A DNA stretch of 64,000 nt from Cylicocyclus nassatus (GCA_958299035.1 CATQJL010000001.1:36122780-36186779), one strand, 5' to 3'; counted from the stretch's first letter, positions 43,353 to 56,437 are shown. Notes: generated from the letters alone by a model not told the origin. Numbers and translations are program-made.

Positions 43353-44929
43353 TAGATAATTGCCACATTCTGAAGGACTCGGGAGTTCGAGGAGAGAATC
43401 AAGCTTGTTAATCCGACGTGTGCAAAGCGTTCATTGGCCCCCGTCCCAGGTGGATATGAGTACTTACACATCACGAATATAAAAGCGTTCCTTGTTTGAT
43501 ATGGCGATATGGCACATTACAACTGTGTAATGTACTTATATAAATTCAAATGATACAGGATAACTCACTTCGAACTTTTCCGGTTTAGCCTAAAATATTA
43601 AATATTCTGAAGCTCGAAGTTCCGCAAGTCAACCAGCCTATCAGCTTGTTTGATAACGCACTATCGCTTCATGCGTAATGTCCAGTTCAACTCTCGGCAG
43701 CATAAGTCAACACCAAAGCGCTGATAGTGTGCTGCGTTTGACTTATTACTCTACCGTTTTCCCAAGCCACACTGTGTATATGGAACCTTTATAGCTACTC
43801 TTTGAATATGCCTGTTTCTCTTTTGATGATGTTCAAAAACGCAGATTGAAGCGGAGTGCATCATTATATCACCAATTCACCAAACCTTTATCATTGAGGG
43901 CATCACTTTTGTTTACTTAATTCATAAAGAAAGTTCCACGACACTAAAGGATTTATGAGCTTAATGTTAAGCAACAATTTGAATCCAGCTTGAAAAAAAA
44001 AAACGTTTTCAAATTAAGACGTACCCAACTTTTGCCATCCATATGACCGAACTCCACATGAAAAAGAAGAGCTTTGCCAGAGAATGATGCAAAGAAAATT
44101 TCAAAGTCTTTATATGGTTGCGAATTTTTTTAGTTAATTTACACAAACTTTTAATTTGCGCAAAACAATTAAAACAGCTGTTCAACACAATTTGGAAAAA
44201 TTTTTTTGGCAGCCGCTCTCATACTCTTTAGGGTCGATTCGATTCGATGTTGGATTCAAGTGGGTGGAAACAGTTCCATAATAAAATCTGCTTTAATCTT
44301 TATTTGGATATGGTGCATGAAATGTTTTTACTGAACTGCAAAAATATCTGCTAGTAACGCAATCTTTTTGTGACATGCAAATAATATTAACATTTCATTG
44401 GCGAGAAAAAATTTAGCAAAACACGTCTATACTCTTTCCATCCTGTTTGATAAAAGACGCCAGCGTATGAGCAACTCAAGCCTTTTCATAAATCTATGAA
44501 TGTGCAAAGTACAATCTGCTCGGAACCTATTCTGATCTTCCACACTGGTGATCGGAAGCTTCATTGCGACTGACAAAATCTAAATTATCGAATGTGAAAA
44601 ATAGCTTAGAAAGATATACGATATTTCACTACTATGTTACTGTATCATTGAAATCGCTTCATTTTCAAATTGTTCGAACCTTCTGCGGATAATCAAAACA
44701 TCCAGTTATGTGGGCATTTGCATGAATTGAAATTTCACTCCTTGAAATCGCCTTTTAATACTGGTTTTTCAAAAGTGCTTGAAACCTTCTAATCTGCGAA
44801 TTCCTACAACTACAAAAGGAGTAAGATTGAAATAAATTTGTGTGGATTCTTGTCTATGCGTCGACTGCAGAGTTCGGACATGACTCTGACTCTGTCGAAA
44901 GCATTAGAACTCAAGAGTGATCGTTACAG
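43353..44929. other. Upstream region of the aspartic protease gene
   Basis: Mostly unique AT-rich DNA. It contains the inverted partner (44,205-44,530) of the 39,930-40,290 repeat, and a TGATAA (about 44,447) ~480 bp before the protease start. No TATA box is obvious close to the ATG at 44,930. Confidence 0.4.
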
Positions 44930-47900
44930 ATGAGGCAGATCTTGGCACTCCTAGCCCTCGTGCTGTGCACGATGGCCGCTGTCCATCAAGTTCATCTTAC
45001 CAAGATCGAATCGCAACGCACAAAAATGATGCGCAAAGGGACATGGGCAAGTTATTTGAAGATGAAAAGCGCCAGAAGAATACTACTCGAGAATAATTAT
45101 GGAAATGCTGCTGTTGTTCCACAAGTCGTAAGTGAACAGCTTGTTATAAAATACGATCACACCTTCCGCATAAAAATTTCGAAAATGTCAAATAACAAGC
45201 AAAAAGCTTTACAAATTCGCTATGAAAGGCTGCGTGATTTTTGTTTTATATTAGATGTAATCAAAATTAGATCATTTTGCGATCACTTCGCTCAAGCAAT
45301 CTTCTGGTTTGTAGTACTACGTAACTGACAAGGATGCTATAGATAGCGGTGGAGGCACCAGAACTTTTCAGAACGTCTTCCAAAGTAATTTCGCTTTCAA
45401 TGTCTTTAGGGAACTTATAATCTGGACTTTAGACTTCAAAAAGAAATTTCTTTACAAAGCCATTTTCAATTCTTAGTCTTGTGGAATTATTTCTGTTGAC
45501 AACAATGAACAACCTACTCGCACTATTTTACAACTCGCTCAAACCATTTCAAGGTATTGCTCTCCAAATACTCCTCTCCCGCTCATGTGACATAAATTTC
45601 TACTTAATTTGGAAACTATGACCCTAAAAGCGATATTATCTGAATTTTCTTTCTGAGAAGCGATAGTGATGGGCTAAAAAGCGTTGAAAAATCTGTATGC
45701 ATCGCTAACAACCGAAAACAATGAAATTACACATTGAACAAACTTTTTTGACTTTTTGTTACTCATTCACAATTTGCTAAATACTCTGCTTATTAATTAC
45801 TTTTAGGTGAACGATTACGAAGATGAGGAATACATTGGAAATATCACCATTGGAACCCCTGAGCAACAATTCCAAGTCAGTTTTGACTATTAACAGTCTC
45901 ATGAATAATTTAAAATGATGTATTCAGGTGATTCTTGATACTGGCTCTTCAAATCTTTGGATTCCCGACACGACATGCGGGCAAGTACACGGAAATTGCC
46001 AGGATACTAATTGCCGCGGAACAGGAAGTGAGGATTTGCTAAATTTGGGATAAATTTTGACTGCTAAAAAATTTTCATTGTGATAAGCTGGTCTGAGAAC
46101 CTGATTGTATGCACTGCTTCGGGTAAAATGCAGTGTGACTGAGAATCACCTCCGATTTTACGTGAACTTTACAAAACTTATATTTCTGCTTGAAGCATGG
46201 ATAATCCATCCAAAGTTCTATGTAAGGCATGGCTCTGGTCTTTTTTTACTCATTAAATGCTAAAACTCAATTAAAGTCCTTGCTAAACTTTTTCAGCATT
46301 CATTCAGAATGTGTTTTCTTTATCAAACAACTAATAAACACTCTAAATGTACGCGGAATTATCTGTGTATGCGAAGAATTCAACAAATTTTTGTAAGCGT
46401 GGTTTTCCCCAAATCTATTGCATCTACTTACATAAGAAAACTGCTTACTTCGCACAATCTCCGTAGGTTTGACTGATAAGAACCGATTAGCGTTTATTAA
46501 AATGCTTCGGTGAACGCACGCCTTATAAAGCCTAAGGAACCAAAACCAACCTTTTTGAAAGTTTCATAGAAAGTTGGAAGTTTCATAGAGTAATTAGCGT
46601 TTAATTTGCAGTTATCTGTGAAGCTTTGTGCAGCGATCAATCTTGCTGTAGCACTGATCACGTTGATGCTTGCAAGGGTAAGAACTTCTTCAACTCTGCA
46701 AAATCGTCAACTTATCAAGCAAATGGACAGCACTGGACCATACAAGTGAGTTATGGCACTCTACTAATTTTGAAGCGTTTTCCTCACCCTGCGTTTTCTT
46801 TTCTAGTATGGCACTGGGTCCGCAGTTGGATTCTTGGGACAGGATACGGTACGATTCGGTGGAATTGGTACAAATCAACTCGCTGTACCAAATACAGTCT
46901 TTGGACAAGCAACAAGTTTGGCTGCGTTTTTCGCTGACGTAAGTAAATCAAAACGTGATCTTTGGCATCTGGAAGTAGCGGTTCCACAAGTTTTTGAGGA
47001 AAGGAGACGGAAACAGAATTGTAGTAACGAGTGTTATAATCCACGCAGCGAGAAAAAATTTTGTGACTCTCAGTTGACAAAGAAACTGAGTTGCAGTTCT
47101 CGAAATCTTGGAGTTCCCCAATACATTTCTCCAAGGCTGTAATAATTCAGAAAAATTATGAAAATTTACAAACAAGATATAAGGTCTGCACAGTTGTGAT
47201 GATATAGACCATTTTTTTGCGCGATGGGGGGGGGGGGAGAGGGTTGTGACCATACCAACAACAATATGGATGATTACATCTAATCCATTCAATTTGCTCT
47301 CATCAATGTCTCTTTTAATGTTACAAGGAAGTAGGAGAAACTGATTGCTTTTTATTCCCTGCGTTTGTTGATTCAGTAGCATTTCTCATGGTAAAAATCT
47401 ACTTCGCATTCTATTAAGAAAGGTTCGCTCCATTTTCTAAGGCGTCTCTTTCATGAAAAAATGTTTCAGCAACCCATCGATGGCATTCTTGGTTTGGCCT
47501 TCCCAACTATTGCTGTTGATGGCGTCACTCCCCCGTTCTTCAATGCCGTCGCGCAAGGGCTCGTAGATCAGCCCATTTTCACCGTTTTCCTTGAGCACGT
47601 TGGAGGTTTGTCACATCTATGATTTACCTCAAGCAACCTTTAACCGACTTGGTACACGTCATTTGCTATGACGTGTACCAAGTCGGTTTGAGGTTTCCCA
47701 TCGAGAAATCTCAAAATATCGTTTCGGAATGCCTGCAAATCTACAATCCTCTATGTACTAGGTCGTTTCATAAGTGTAGAGTCTTATTATATCAGAGAAA
47801 AGACGAAATTTTTAGCAAAATTCAGTTAATGATGTTTCTTCCGCTGTTGCGCACAACCTTATGCCACCACGCCATCAGATTTCCATTTATCTTGTTTTTG

Positions 47901-49972
47901 AACTCAACGGGTCTGGTCCCAAAAAACTCGTCTAACCAGCGCCTGGGATGGTCTTCAGTAGCAAAACAGGCCCCGTTCATGTAATGTATAGATAGACTGG
48001 AACATGATAATATGCTAGAGCGAGATTTCTGGAGTACATTGTATACCAAACACTGCCCGGGTAAATCTTGCAGGACAATGACGACCGCTTGCCATGGAAG
48101 CCTATGTTTGTCGCGCAAAAAAGCTCACTGGACCTGTTTATCAGGCCTTTAATGCAGTAAATGCTTCGTTTGGACTGTGCAGTTGGGTTGCGTACGGTAT
48201 AAAGGACCGTACTGTTCTTGCCTAGCAATTCTCAGTGCAGAAATTCCTGCACAACCTGCAAAACGTCTTGCTTAGGGAACACCTTGCAAATTCTTCGTTT
48301 TTCAAAGCAACTCAATTCTTGTTTGTTTCATATTAACGAGAAAATGCCATTGTCTAAGGGCGGCAAAAATGTGCGCAAAGTGCACTTTTTTTGTAAGAAA
48401 AAATAGGCAAATGCCATTCTTTTTCTTGAAAAACCCTTCTTTGGAAGCAAATGAATCAGAACAGATAGCCTTCCATCAAAAGTAACTAATTTATTTTAAA
48501 GGCCATGATCAGCTCTTCTCAATGATATGAGCATCTTGGCGAAAATCAACTGCTCCTCAAAGAAATGAGGACGAGACTAAAGACGTAAAAACTCTACGAA
48601 CTTATGAAACGACCTAAAATTTCTCGCTATATATGCCACGGAATAACTTATTATCTGTTTCGTTTTTGTTAAGGGAATTATCACGCTGGCAATATACTGT
48701 TTGACTTCATAGAGCTATGTATAGTATAAGTTTATTCAAATTTTCATTCAAATAACGAAAATGATGTCTTTGCAGCAAACACCCATTAACAACACCATAA
48801 TTTTACCTGCCTGAAATACGGATGTGTTAGGTCTATCCATGATTCTTGCATTGAAAAAATGCTAAAAATTCACCTAAAAAAAGTTGAGAATTGCTAAAAA
48901 TTTGTCTAAAAAGGTTGAAAACAATGTTTCAAGCTGTAATTTACATCTTTTGAATACAATAATGCTCTATCTAAATAGCTGTACCAAAAATTTTCTTCAA
49001 AACAGAATCGAGATGTCGAGTTAAAAAAAAGTAAAATAATAATAATAGTAACTATTCGAAGAAGCATCCAGTCATTGTGGAAAGATAGTTACGATTTCTC
49101 AAGAAAACTTTTGTACAAGACTTGTGGGCAATATTTATTATATCCATCAAAGGAATGCAAAGGGCTTGGGGGTTGGCCTAGTGTGGAGGCCCACAGTGTG
49201 GAGACCCACATTAGTATGCCATCGAATCTCGTCAACCCTCACTTTGGATAGGCGGTGCCTTTAACGAAGGGCTTGCAAGCTTTTGTCGAATTTTTGATGC
49301 GACAGCACTACAAACTTAGCGAATATCTCAAAAGTGTTTAGATCAAGACAACGTCTATGGTGGAGTTTATACCTATGGAGGAATGGACACCACAAATTGC
49401 GGACCTGTCCTCGCTTATCAACCTCTCTCTTCTGCTACATACTACCAGTTCAAGGTGAGATTTTCAATAATGAGATTTTGTAAGAAATATGTGATAATCA
49501 CAAATCCAGCTTGACGGCGTTGCATCGAACACGTATTCTTCCAACAAAGGGTGGCAAGCAATTTCTGACACTGGAACTTCACTTCTTGCTGCTCCTACTT
49601 CAATCGCCAATTCGATTGCTCAGGCTAATGGAGCTACAGTAATTTTCAAAATTTTCTTTCCCATCGTTCAATGGTCTCATTAGTTGTTCTATATCATATT
49701 TTAAGTACGATTCCGATGACCAAGTCTACTTCATTGATTGCAACGCAACTCCCAGTCTTGATTTGACAATTGGTGGTAACAAATACACCATAGGCGCAGC
49801 CAACATGGTCATCCCCTCAGGAGATGGTCGTTGTTTGCTAGCAATCTTCGGAATGAACACATTCGGATTTGGACCTGCATGGATCCTTGGCGACCCCTTC
49901 ATTCGTCAGTACTGTAACATCTATGATGTCGATCAGCAACGGATCGGTTTTGCCAACTCTCTGCAGAAATAG
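44930..49972 (+). CDS. Pepsin-like aspartic protease, nine exons (nematode gut-type, family A1)
   Basis: Endopeptidase of family A1, made as an inactive precursor and in blood-feeding nematodes typically acting in the gut on haemoglobin and other proteins. Spliced model: 44,930-45,127; 45,807-45,875; 45,928-46,027; 46,612-46,745; 46,807-46,938; 47,470-47,605; 49,342-49,454; 49,510-49,638; 49,706-49,972. It totals 1,278 nt (425 residues), all phases agree and every intron is GT-AG. Residues 1-18 are a signal peptide (MRQILALLALVLCTMAAV). A propeptide follows with KIESQRTKMMRKGTWASYLK. The mature part begins near EDEEYIGNITIGTPEQQF. Catalytic motifs are DTGSSNLW (Asp ~93) and DTGTSLLAAP (Asp ~314), the flap is YGTGS (Tyr ~168), and WILGDPFIRQYC precedes the C-terminus. 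Length fits the family. Intron 6 (1.7 kb) holds a mariner relic; introns 2, 4, 7 and 8 are 52-67 nt. All key residues are present, so it is probably functional. Confidence 0.92.
47642..47688 (+). repeat. Perfect 20-bp hairpin in protease intron 6
   Basis: AACCGACTTGGTACACGTCA and its exact complement are separated by 7 nt (TTTGCTA), 37 nt downstream of the exon 6 donor. In the transcript it would form a very stable stem. Confidence 0.95.
47758..48617 (-). mobile_element. Mariner relic with transposase C-terminus in protease intron 6
   Basis: Ends CTAGGTCGTTTCATAAGT (left) and, inverted, TTAGGTCGTTTCATAAGT (right); TA lies outside the left end. The minus-strand frame 48,118-47,822 ends with MNGACFATEDHPRRWLDEFF, then GTRPVEFKNKI and WHKVVRNSGRNIIN. 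This is the recognisable C-terminal part of mariner transposases (W-L-D-x-F-F, then P-x-E-F, then a W-x-K-V block before the stop). The catalytic D,D34D region is frameshifted and decayed, so the copy is inactive. It lies antisense to the host gene. Confidence 0.8.
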
Positions 49973-49996
49973 AAAAGTAGTGCCTGGTTGAATGAG

Positions 49997-50002
49997 AATA
50001 AA
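49997..50002 (+). terminator. Polyadenylation signal AATAAA of the aspartic protease gene
   Basis: AATAAA 25 nt after the TAG stop at 49,970-49,972, followed by a T-rich stretch; the usual nematode cleavage signal position. Confidence 0.75.
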
Positions 50003-50064
50003 GTGAATTTAGTCATTTTTCCTGCTTTTCAATTTTGACGCATGCTGTACTTAACGAGGAAATA

Positions 50065-50230
50065 ACCTCTGTTAATTGGATTGGCGGTTAGAAGATGGGG
50101 CTCTGTACCTGATTATACTAGCTCGCGACCGCGACGCAATCTGCATCTCTCTCGCGCTCCTTCTAGCCTTAACTAGACCACGACCCCCCCCCCCCCCCCT
50201 TCCAGCTGTCAATCCAGTTGAATCAAAGGG
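50065..50230. mobile_element. MITE related to 38,060-38,218
   Basis: TA-flanked, with ends ACCTCTGTTAATTGGATTGG and, inverted, CCCTTTGATTCAACTGGATT. Shares GCCTTAACTAGACCAC with the 38-kb copy. Contains a C14 run near 50,186. It sits only ~65 bp beyond the protease polyadenylation signal. Confidence 0.65.
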
Positions 50231-50267
50231 TAAACGCTTTTTTTTCTTCAGCACTTCGTAGAATTCT

Positions 50268-50740
50268 CGGTCAAGAAAAAGTACACTTCTGAATGCACAT
50301 ATGAGTTACTCCTTGTTATCCCCTTATTCAGTCTACTATACAAAATATACAAAATATACTCAAATTTTAATCGTATTAAAAATTTTTCAATTCTATTCAG
50401 ATCCAATTTGCAGTTATGACAGTGGAATGTGAAAACTCCGCCGATGTCGCCAAAGTCGATGATGTCGGACTTCGCGTCTTTCCGCCAAAACTCCCTTCTT
50501 TCTCAATGAATTTCAAATTTGAAAACAGATTTGGATTCAGCTCGCTTAGCTCAGCGAACTGCTGTAATCGGCTCGCTCACGGTAATTGCGTGGTAGGAAC
50601 CCGTTGCATCCTGTGGTGGTGTTTTCTAGGGTGTGTAATTCGGCGCATGAGCAGGCAAGGCAGGCAACGGCTTAAGATAAAGAGCGTTTGATGGAAGAGT
50701 ATTTGCAAAGTGTTTCCTGCAGGGAATCATGTCGGGGTGT
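50268..50740. repeat. Dispersed repeat shared with 54,431-54,728
   Basis: Block B at 50,412-50,500 (GTGGAATGTGAAAACTCCGC, then GATGTCGGACTTCGCGTCTT) recurs inverted at 54,431-54,515. Block A at 50,268-50,338 (GAATGCACATATGAGTTACT) recurs in the same direction at 54,655-54,728. The 91-codon frame at 50,416-50,691 overlaps this repeat and is not called a gene. Confidence 0.55.
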
Positions 50741-50822
50741 ATGACTTTATGAACGATAGCATGTGCCAGCCGCCAGCTGGGTACCGTACGCGGTGCGCTG
50801 ATCGCTCCGCCCCTTGTTAATT
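50740..50822 (+). repeat. Dispersed GC-rich repeat, partner of 15,608-15,692
   Basis: GAACGATAGCATGTGCCAGC, CGCCAGCTGGGTACCGTA and CGGTGCGCTGA match the earlier copy on the opposite strand. Confidence 0.6.
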
Positions 50823-50962
50823 AGCCTAGGAATGTGTTGCAATTATTGGAAAACTCTCTGATATTTCGTTCTTGCTTCTTCAGTTGGTTGCAATTTGGAT
50901 AACAGTAGATTTCAAACTTTCAAATGAATTGAAAATCATTTTTCAGATCTTTTTTCATTATA

Positions 50963-51873
50963 TTAGGTTGATTCATAATTAATGCACGTTTTTCTCACCT
51001 CTTCTTCCAGGAGCTAGTATTTGACGAGTAACCAATATCCTCAAGAACTTTTTGTATTGTCTAAAAGAGCGTTTTTTCTTGTTTCTTATGCTGCCCATCG
51101 CTTTCGTAAATCTTCGTTCATTCCAAAGTTCTGAGCCTTCAAATAAAAGAGACTAAACCCCCTAATTTTTGCTTCTCATCATTCTTTTTGCCCTAAATCC
51201 ATGAGGAATAGCCGGATTAATTTTAGAAAATATGCATAGGGATTAAAGAAACTTGTGCTACAAGATGCTGTTTGAACAAAATCCTCCATGAATTCTGAGC
51301 CGAGAAATTCAATTGCGATTGAATGATCGTCGCGGCTCTTCCGTGCCATATAGAACTTTGAAGCAAAAGGCGATTGCAGGTCTTTTGCACTATCCAGCAA
51401 GTGTAGACCTAGTTCATTTGATGGTAGAAAAGCGCTAGGGTTTTCTTATTTTCCAGCGGAAAAAATGAAATAATTTCAAAAATGACCGATTTTTGAACCC
51501 GCCGAGATGCCAGAAAAAGTGGGTACCTTCGACTTTTTCGCGATATTTTCTTTCAAAAAATCCCGTCAAATCCAAACTTAGTCTTGCTGCTCAAGAGACC
51601 CTTAGCTACACGAGAAGCGAAGTCTGCTTTATTCTACTTCATTTCAACATAAGTTATGCTCTCTCAAAGTGGAGGCTTCTAAGAAAAGTTGTTGGCATTC
51701 TTCAGGCCAGAAAATCTTTTTTGTGGTAGATACAGTCACGCAAAAGTATCTGTTTCATAGCCACTCATTTGTTGGTTACAGTAGTTTTTATTGCGCCCAG
51801 AAATGTCCTTTCAAAAAAGATCTCGGTTGAAAGTTGAAGTATAGAAAACGTGCATTATTTATGAATCAACTTA
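50963..51873. mobile_element. ~911-bp mariner-type non-autonomous element
   Basis: Begins TTAGGTTGATTCATAATTAA followed by TGCACGTTTT, and ends with the inverted copy (TTAAGTTGATTCATAAATAA on the other strand), next to TA. No transposase recognisable. Confidence 0.8.
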
Positions 51874-51879
51874 ATATTT

Positions 51880-53150
51880 AAATTTATTCGCAAGCTTTTC
51901 TCAATGTATTTCAGTTATTTGTTCCCAGTAGGTTTGTCCAAATTGGTTTATTGTAAGTATGAGGGAATTATTTCATGCTTGGAAAAGTGTTTTTCTTTAT
52001 TCACATCTGTTACTATACTGTACATTCTTTATTGTGCACCCACAAGTTTAGTTCAAAAAGAAGTCAGCTACCGAGAAATATTGTTATCATTGCTGAAATG
52101 ACCAAAACAATTTTATTTTTTATCGGAAAAGTAAGTTTTGAAACCCTAATCGTAGCTAAAACCAGATTTGCGACGAGAATTCAAAACAAGCATTATAGGC
52201 GAATTTTGTTTCAAGCAAACTAATTTCGATAAATTATGTACATCATTAAATTTGGTAAGGTTTCGCATAATCAGATATCGCACGTTTTGCAAATATGCGG
52301 TCACATATATCACACAAACTTTTTCAAATTTCAGAAAAAGGAAAATCACAGTGCACTTATATTTTTTTGAATCTGCTTCAGATAACAAAATTCTTTTGTT
52401 TGCTTTCAAAAACTGTTACCCTCAGTATAAACTGATCTGTAACTCAATCGAAATTGCGTGTAAACTAGTCGTAAGATGTGAGGTCACTCAGACAATCATG
52501 CTTTAGGTGTTCTAGATTGATTTCACACTTCAAAGTTGGATATGCACGAGTCACCGGTTATACATAGGTAAATCAGCAAATCTCTTGAATTTCACGATCA
52601 ACACATTAGCTGTTCATGACTGCCAAAAAAGAAACAAGAAAGCAAAACAAAATTATGTATAGTCAAGCTTCACCCCAGCTTGCAACAAGCTTATAACTCA
52701 CTATCAGAAGTTGCTTTCACTTGACTAGGGAACATGGCCATGAACCAGTGCTAGAGCTGTACAACAAAAAACTCGTCCATCTTGCGATAGGCGGGGCTAA
52801 CGGTGCGCACCTTAATGACACACGCCTGCTTAAGCGCGCGCTTTTCATAAAGTCCGCCACCCATCATATCGTTTTTTGTCGTGAAAAAAAGAGAAAGGGG
52901 TACGTGAACTTAGTAAGTACATGAACCACTTGCCGTCAAACAAACATAAATTTACAGTAGCATTATGATTAGCAAAACAATTATAATCTTCGTAATCAGC
53001 ATGCATCGTTGCTTATATGAGCAAAGTGACACATCGCATGACTACGATATACTGCTTCCAGTGGGCTTCATTTTTTTCTGTAAACGCCTCTTTGCAACGC
53101 TGTGGCGCAGCCCATATCACTTCTAAAAGATTCCGATTAGGTGAATCGAA
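51880..53150. other. Intergenic with one dispersed repeat
   Basis: The minus-strand GC-rich repeat partner of 14,437-14,510 lies at 52,785-52,862 (GTGGCGGACTTTATGAAAAG, then GCGCACCGTTAGC, on the minus strand). The remainder shows nothing I can support. Confidence 0.45.
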
Positions 53151-53159
53151 AAGAGCTGT

Positions 53160-54410
53160 TTTCGTAGACAATCCAGCTGTGAAAAGTAGACTGAGACATG
53201 CTTTTAAGCGCGAAAACAAGATGTGAATTCTAGAAAAATCCATGCCTCCTAAATCTATTTACCATAACGCTACAATGAAAAGCTAGCTGGACAGGTGGAA
53301 GTGATTTTTGTGATAAACAGGCCAGATTACCTCTATGAGCAAAATTTCGAGAAAACCCGAGCTTTTCGATTTTTTCACATTTCACGCTTCGAGCTCTCCA
53401 TGAGTTTTCGCGAATAAGTTGAAGGTAATAGATTAATCGGGAACTTCGCCAATAGTGGTTTTTGATATCTGTTTACGAAAGGTGTAGTCCTTACTCACTG
53501 TAGCGCTTTACAGTGAATTTACGACGAAAGGGCTGAAGCTGAACTACGCGAGCTCCGAAAGTTGATTGTACTTTTCGCCCGACTATCAAGGTTTTCCTAG
53601 CTTTTTCAAGCTTGGCAATCTATAGAAACTCTGTTATCAAACCGTGCTTGAATCCTGTCGCTTAGAGTGTTCGATGGGCAGCACGTTCACAAAGTCACCT
53701 TCTCTTGCTTAGGGCTGGACATGAGAGAGCTCGTATTGTATCCAAACTTCACCCCAAGCGAATGTGTGATGATATGTAGTCGTGAATGCTTTCATATTGA
53801 TATACACAATTGCTTTCGACAAAATTTCTTCAAAGCATATGCTCTCCAGTTTTGAATTAGAAGCATGAGAAGGCGACTTTGTGAATGCGCTGCCCAGCGA
53901 ACATTCTGAGCGACAGAATAATTTAAGCACGGTTTGATAACAGAGTTTCTATAGATTGCCAGGCCTGAAAAAGCAAGGGATTTTGCCTTGATAGTCGGGC
54001 GAAAAGTACAATCAACTTTCGGAGCTCGCGTAGTTCAGCTTCAGCTCTTTCATCGTAAATTTACTGTAAAGCGCTACAGTGAGTAAGGACACTACACCTT
54101 TGGTACAGCTATCAAAAAACCACTATAGCCAAAGTTTCCGATCAATCTATTACCTTCAACTTATTCGCGAAAACTCATAGAGAGCTCGAAGCGTGAAATG
54201 CGAAAAAATCTAAAAACTCGGGTTTTCTCAAAATTGCTCATAGAGGTAATCTGGCTTGTTTATTACAAAAATCACTTCCACCTGTCCAGCTAGCTTTTCA
54301 TTTCAGCGTTATGGTAAGTAGAATTTGGGTAGACACTGATTTTTCTAGAATTCACCTTATTTTCACGCTTTAAAAACCATGTCTCCGTCTACCTTTCACC
54401 GCTGGATTAT
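53160..54410. mobile_element. 1.25-kb foldback element
   Basis: A palindrome with ~600-bp arms centred near 53,790. ACAATCCAGCTGTGAAAAGT near 53,169 pairs with the complement near 54,400, and GCTAGCTGGACAGGTGGAAG near 53,283 with the complement near 54,285. Identity is high throughout. No coding content; plus and minus frames inside are mirror artefacts. The repeat described at 50,268-50,740 adjoins its right end. Confidence 0.8.
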
Positions 54411-55249
54411 CTATTTGAGAGAAGGGAGTTATGGCGGAAAGACGCAAAGTCCGACATCGGCGACATCAGCGAATTTGGCGATCTGCGAAATTTTTCACAT
54501 TCCACTGTCATAAGTGTATGTTCTGTCTGATTGATACCTATTTAGTTTTCTCACGACACAAAATAATGATTATTGATATATTCAGGAAGCTATCAAAGGT
54601 AATAGTGTGTATAGTGCATGTGGTGCAGGTGCGTTCTTTCAGTATCTCAAAAGTCTCGTTTAAGAAAAACTACAATTTTGAATGCGCATAGGAGCCACTC
54701 CTTGGTACCCCTTAATCAGGTCTTATTATCTAGAATTTAGAGTCAATTCATATTTAGAGAAGAGGCTGGTGCAAAGTTTTACTCTTAAATATCTATGATT
54801 TAATGAAATATTCGGAAATGAGATAGCAGCCAAGACACAATAGATGGTTTCAACTGCTGATTCAAAACTCACCTTGAGTGCGTTAACATACAAGAAGATG
54901 GGCTGTGTGTACCCACATAATGCGATATTTATGAACTTGTATAATATTTGACTTAATACTTTTGAGTGTCGTTCAATAAAGATAGAAAGAGATGGAGTCT
55001 AAATCAGATTTTACAGACATAAAGCATGGGTGGAGCTTGTATTAACAAGCGATTTTGCTCGGAACATAAGGATTGCCCCTTTCGACTTACTAATTTTTAG
55101 CAAATTTTGGTTAGAAATTTTTTTTATCTATCACAAAGAATAGAAGGAGTCATGGAATGTACCCTGCATTACATCTGCAGAATCTGGTTTAGATTTCATG
55201 GCCCTGCTTTCATTCCTGATTTACGATCAAGTAGTGCCAGTTGGATCTA

Positions 55250-56134
55250 TTAGGTTGTCCGGAAATTAATGTCCGTTTTGAATGCGAACTGCAATAAGTC
55301 ATATATTTCTCAATTCTGCATGGTATTTAAAGTATCATTCGATAGAGCAATGCATGCTCTACAAGATGGTGTTCTTGCTTTAACGACAGCTCTGATCTAT
55401 CTCATTTTCAAAGCAAAAACTAAAACGATTCAACTGCCCGAAAAATCGAGAAAAATCGTAACTCTGTTCATAAAAATTCTACAAAAATTTCCCGTTTTTT
55501 CCTTCTGTTAGAAATCAAGAAAACGGAAATTTTCGTGCATTTGCCGAAATGATGCTTGCTGTTCCCACATAGGTAGTTGTACACTACAAGCCTGTAGAAG
55601 TATAAACGTATGTTTTCAACTCTCTATAAGCTATAGTCCTCGAGAAATCTGTATTTCAGTTTGGACCCCCTGACTTGCTATATTCGATATATCTCGAGAA
55701 CTAAAGCTTGCACAGAGCTGAAAATTTACGTTTGTACTTCTACAGGTTTGTAGTATACAACTACATATGTGGGAACAGCACAGCATCACTTTGGCAAATG
55801 CAGGAAAATTTCCATTTTCTTGATTTTTAACGTAAGGAAAAATACGGCAACGGCGTACATAGATGTCTTGTGTAAACAGTGTTTACGTGGGCAAGTTAGA
55901 ATTTTTGTAAGATTCTTATGAACAGAGTTACGTTTTTTCTCGATTTTTCGAGCAGATCTTTTTAATTTTGGCTTAAAACTCGAGATGGATCAGAGCTGTC
56001 GCTAAAGCAAGATTGCCATCTTGTAGAGCATGTTTTGCTCTATCGAAGGTTATTTTGATTACTATTTAGAAATGAGAAGTGTATGATTATTGCAGTTGGA
56101 ATTCAAAACGGGCATTAATTTCCGGACAGCCTAA
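55250..56134. mobile_element. 885-bp mariner-type foldback
   Basis: Begins TTAGGTTGTCCGGAAATTAA, then TGTCCGTTTTGAAT, and ends with the inverted copy ending CCGGACAGCCTAA, with TA outside both ends (55,248-55,249 and 56,135-56,136). The arms are inverted over nearly the whole length. Confidence 0.85.
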
Positions 56135-56141
56135 TATATAT

Positions 56142-56437
56142 CAGTGGCGGCCCAGATCGCACCGGGGGAGGGGACAGAAATTTTTTCGATAAAGGGCGTG
56201 GCGCCACGCACTCGGAGCAAATTTTGGGATGCTTCCCAAAATTTTTGGCGCCCATGACCCCAAAATATTAGAAGGATTTTACAAGGCTAATTTGAATTTT
56301 TGCAAGATTCAAAAAATTATCTTAATTATTTACAAGTGTAAACAAGTCACTTGCACGTTTTTATAACCCTTTTGAGTAACTTTTAAAAACTTCGCGACCC
56401 ATTTTCGGAGGGGGACTCCCCTCCCCCTCGGACTGCC
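56142..56437. mobile_element. hAT-type MITE, copy C (diverged)
   Basis: Begins CAGTGGCGGCCCAG and shares AATTATTTACAAG and TTCGCGACCCATTTTCGGAG with copies at 21,176 and 57,625. The right end is eroded (CGGACTGCC). Flanking octamers ATATATAT and ATATATGT match at 7 of 8. It landed 5 bp beyond the TA of the mariner foldback at 55,250-56,134. Confidence 0.7.
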
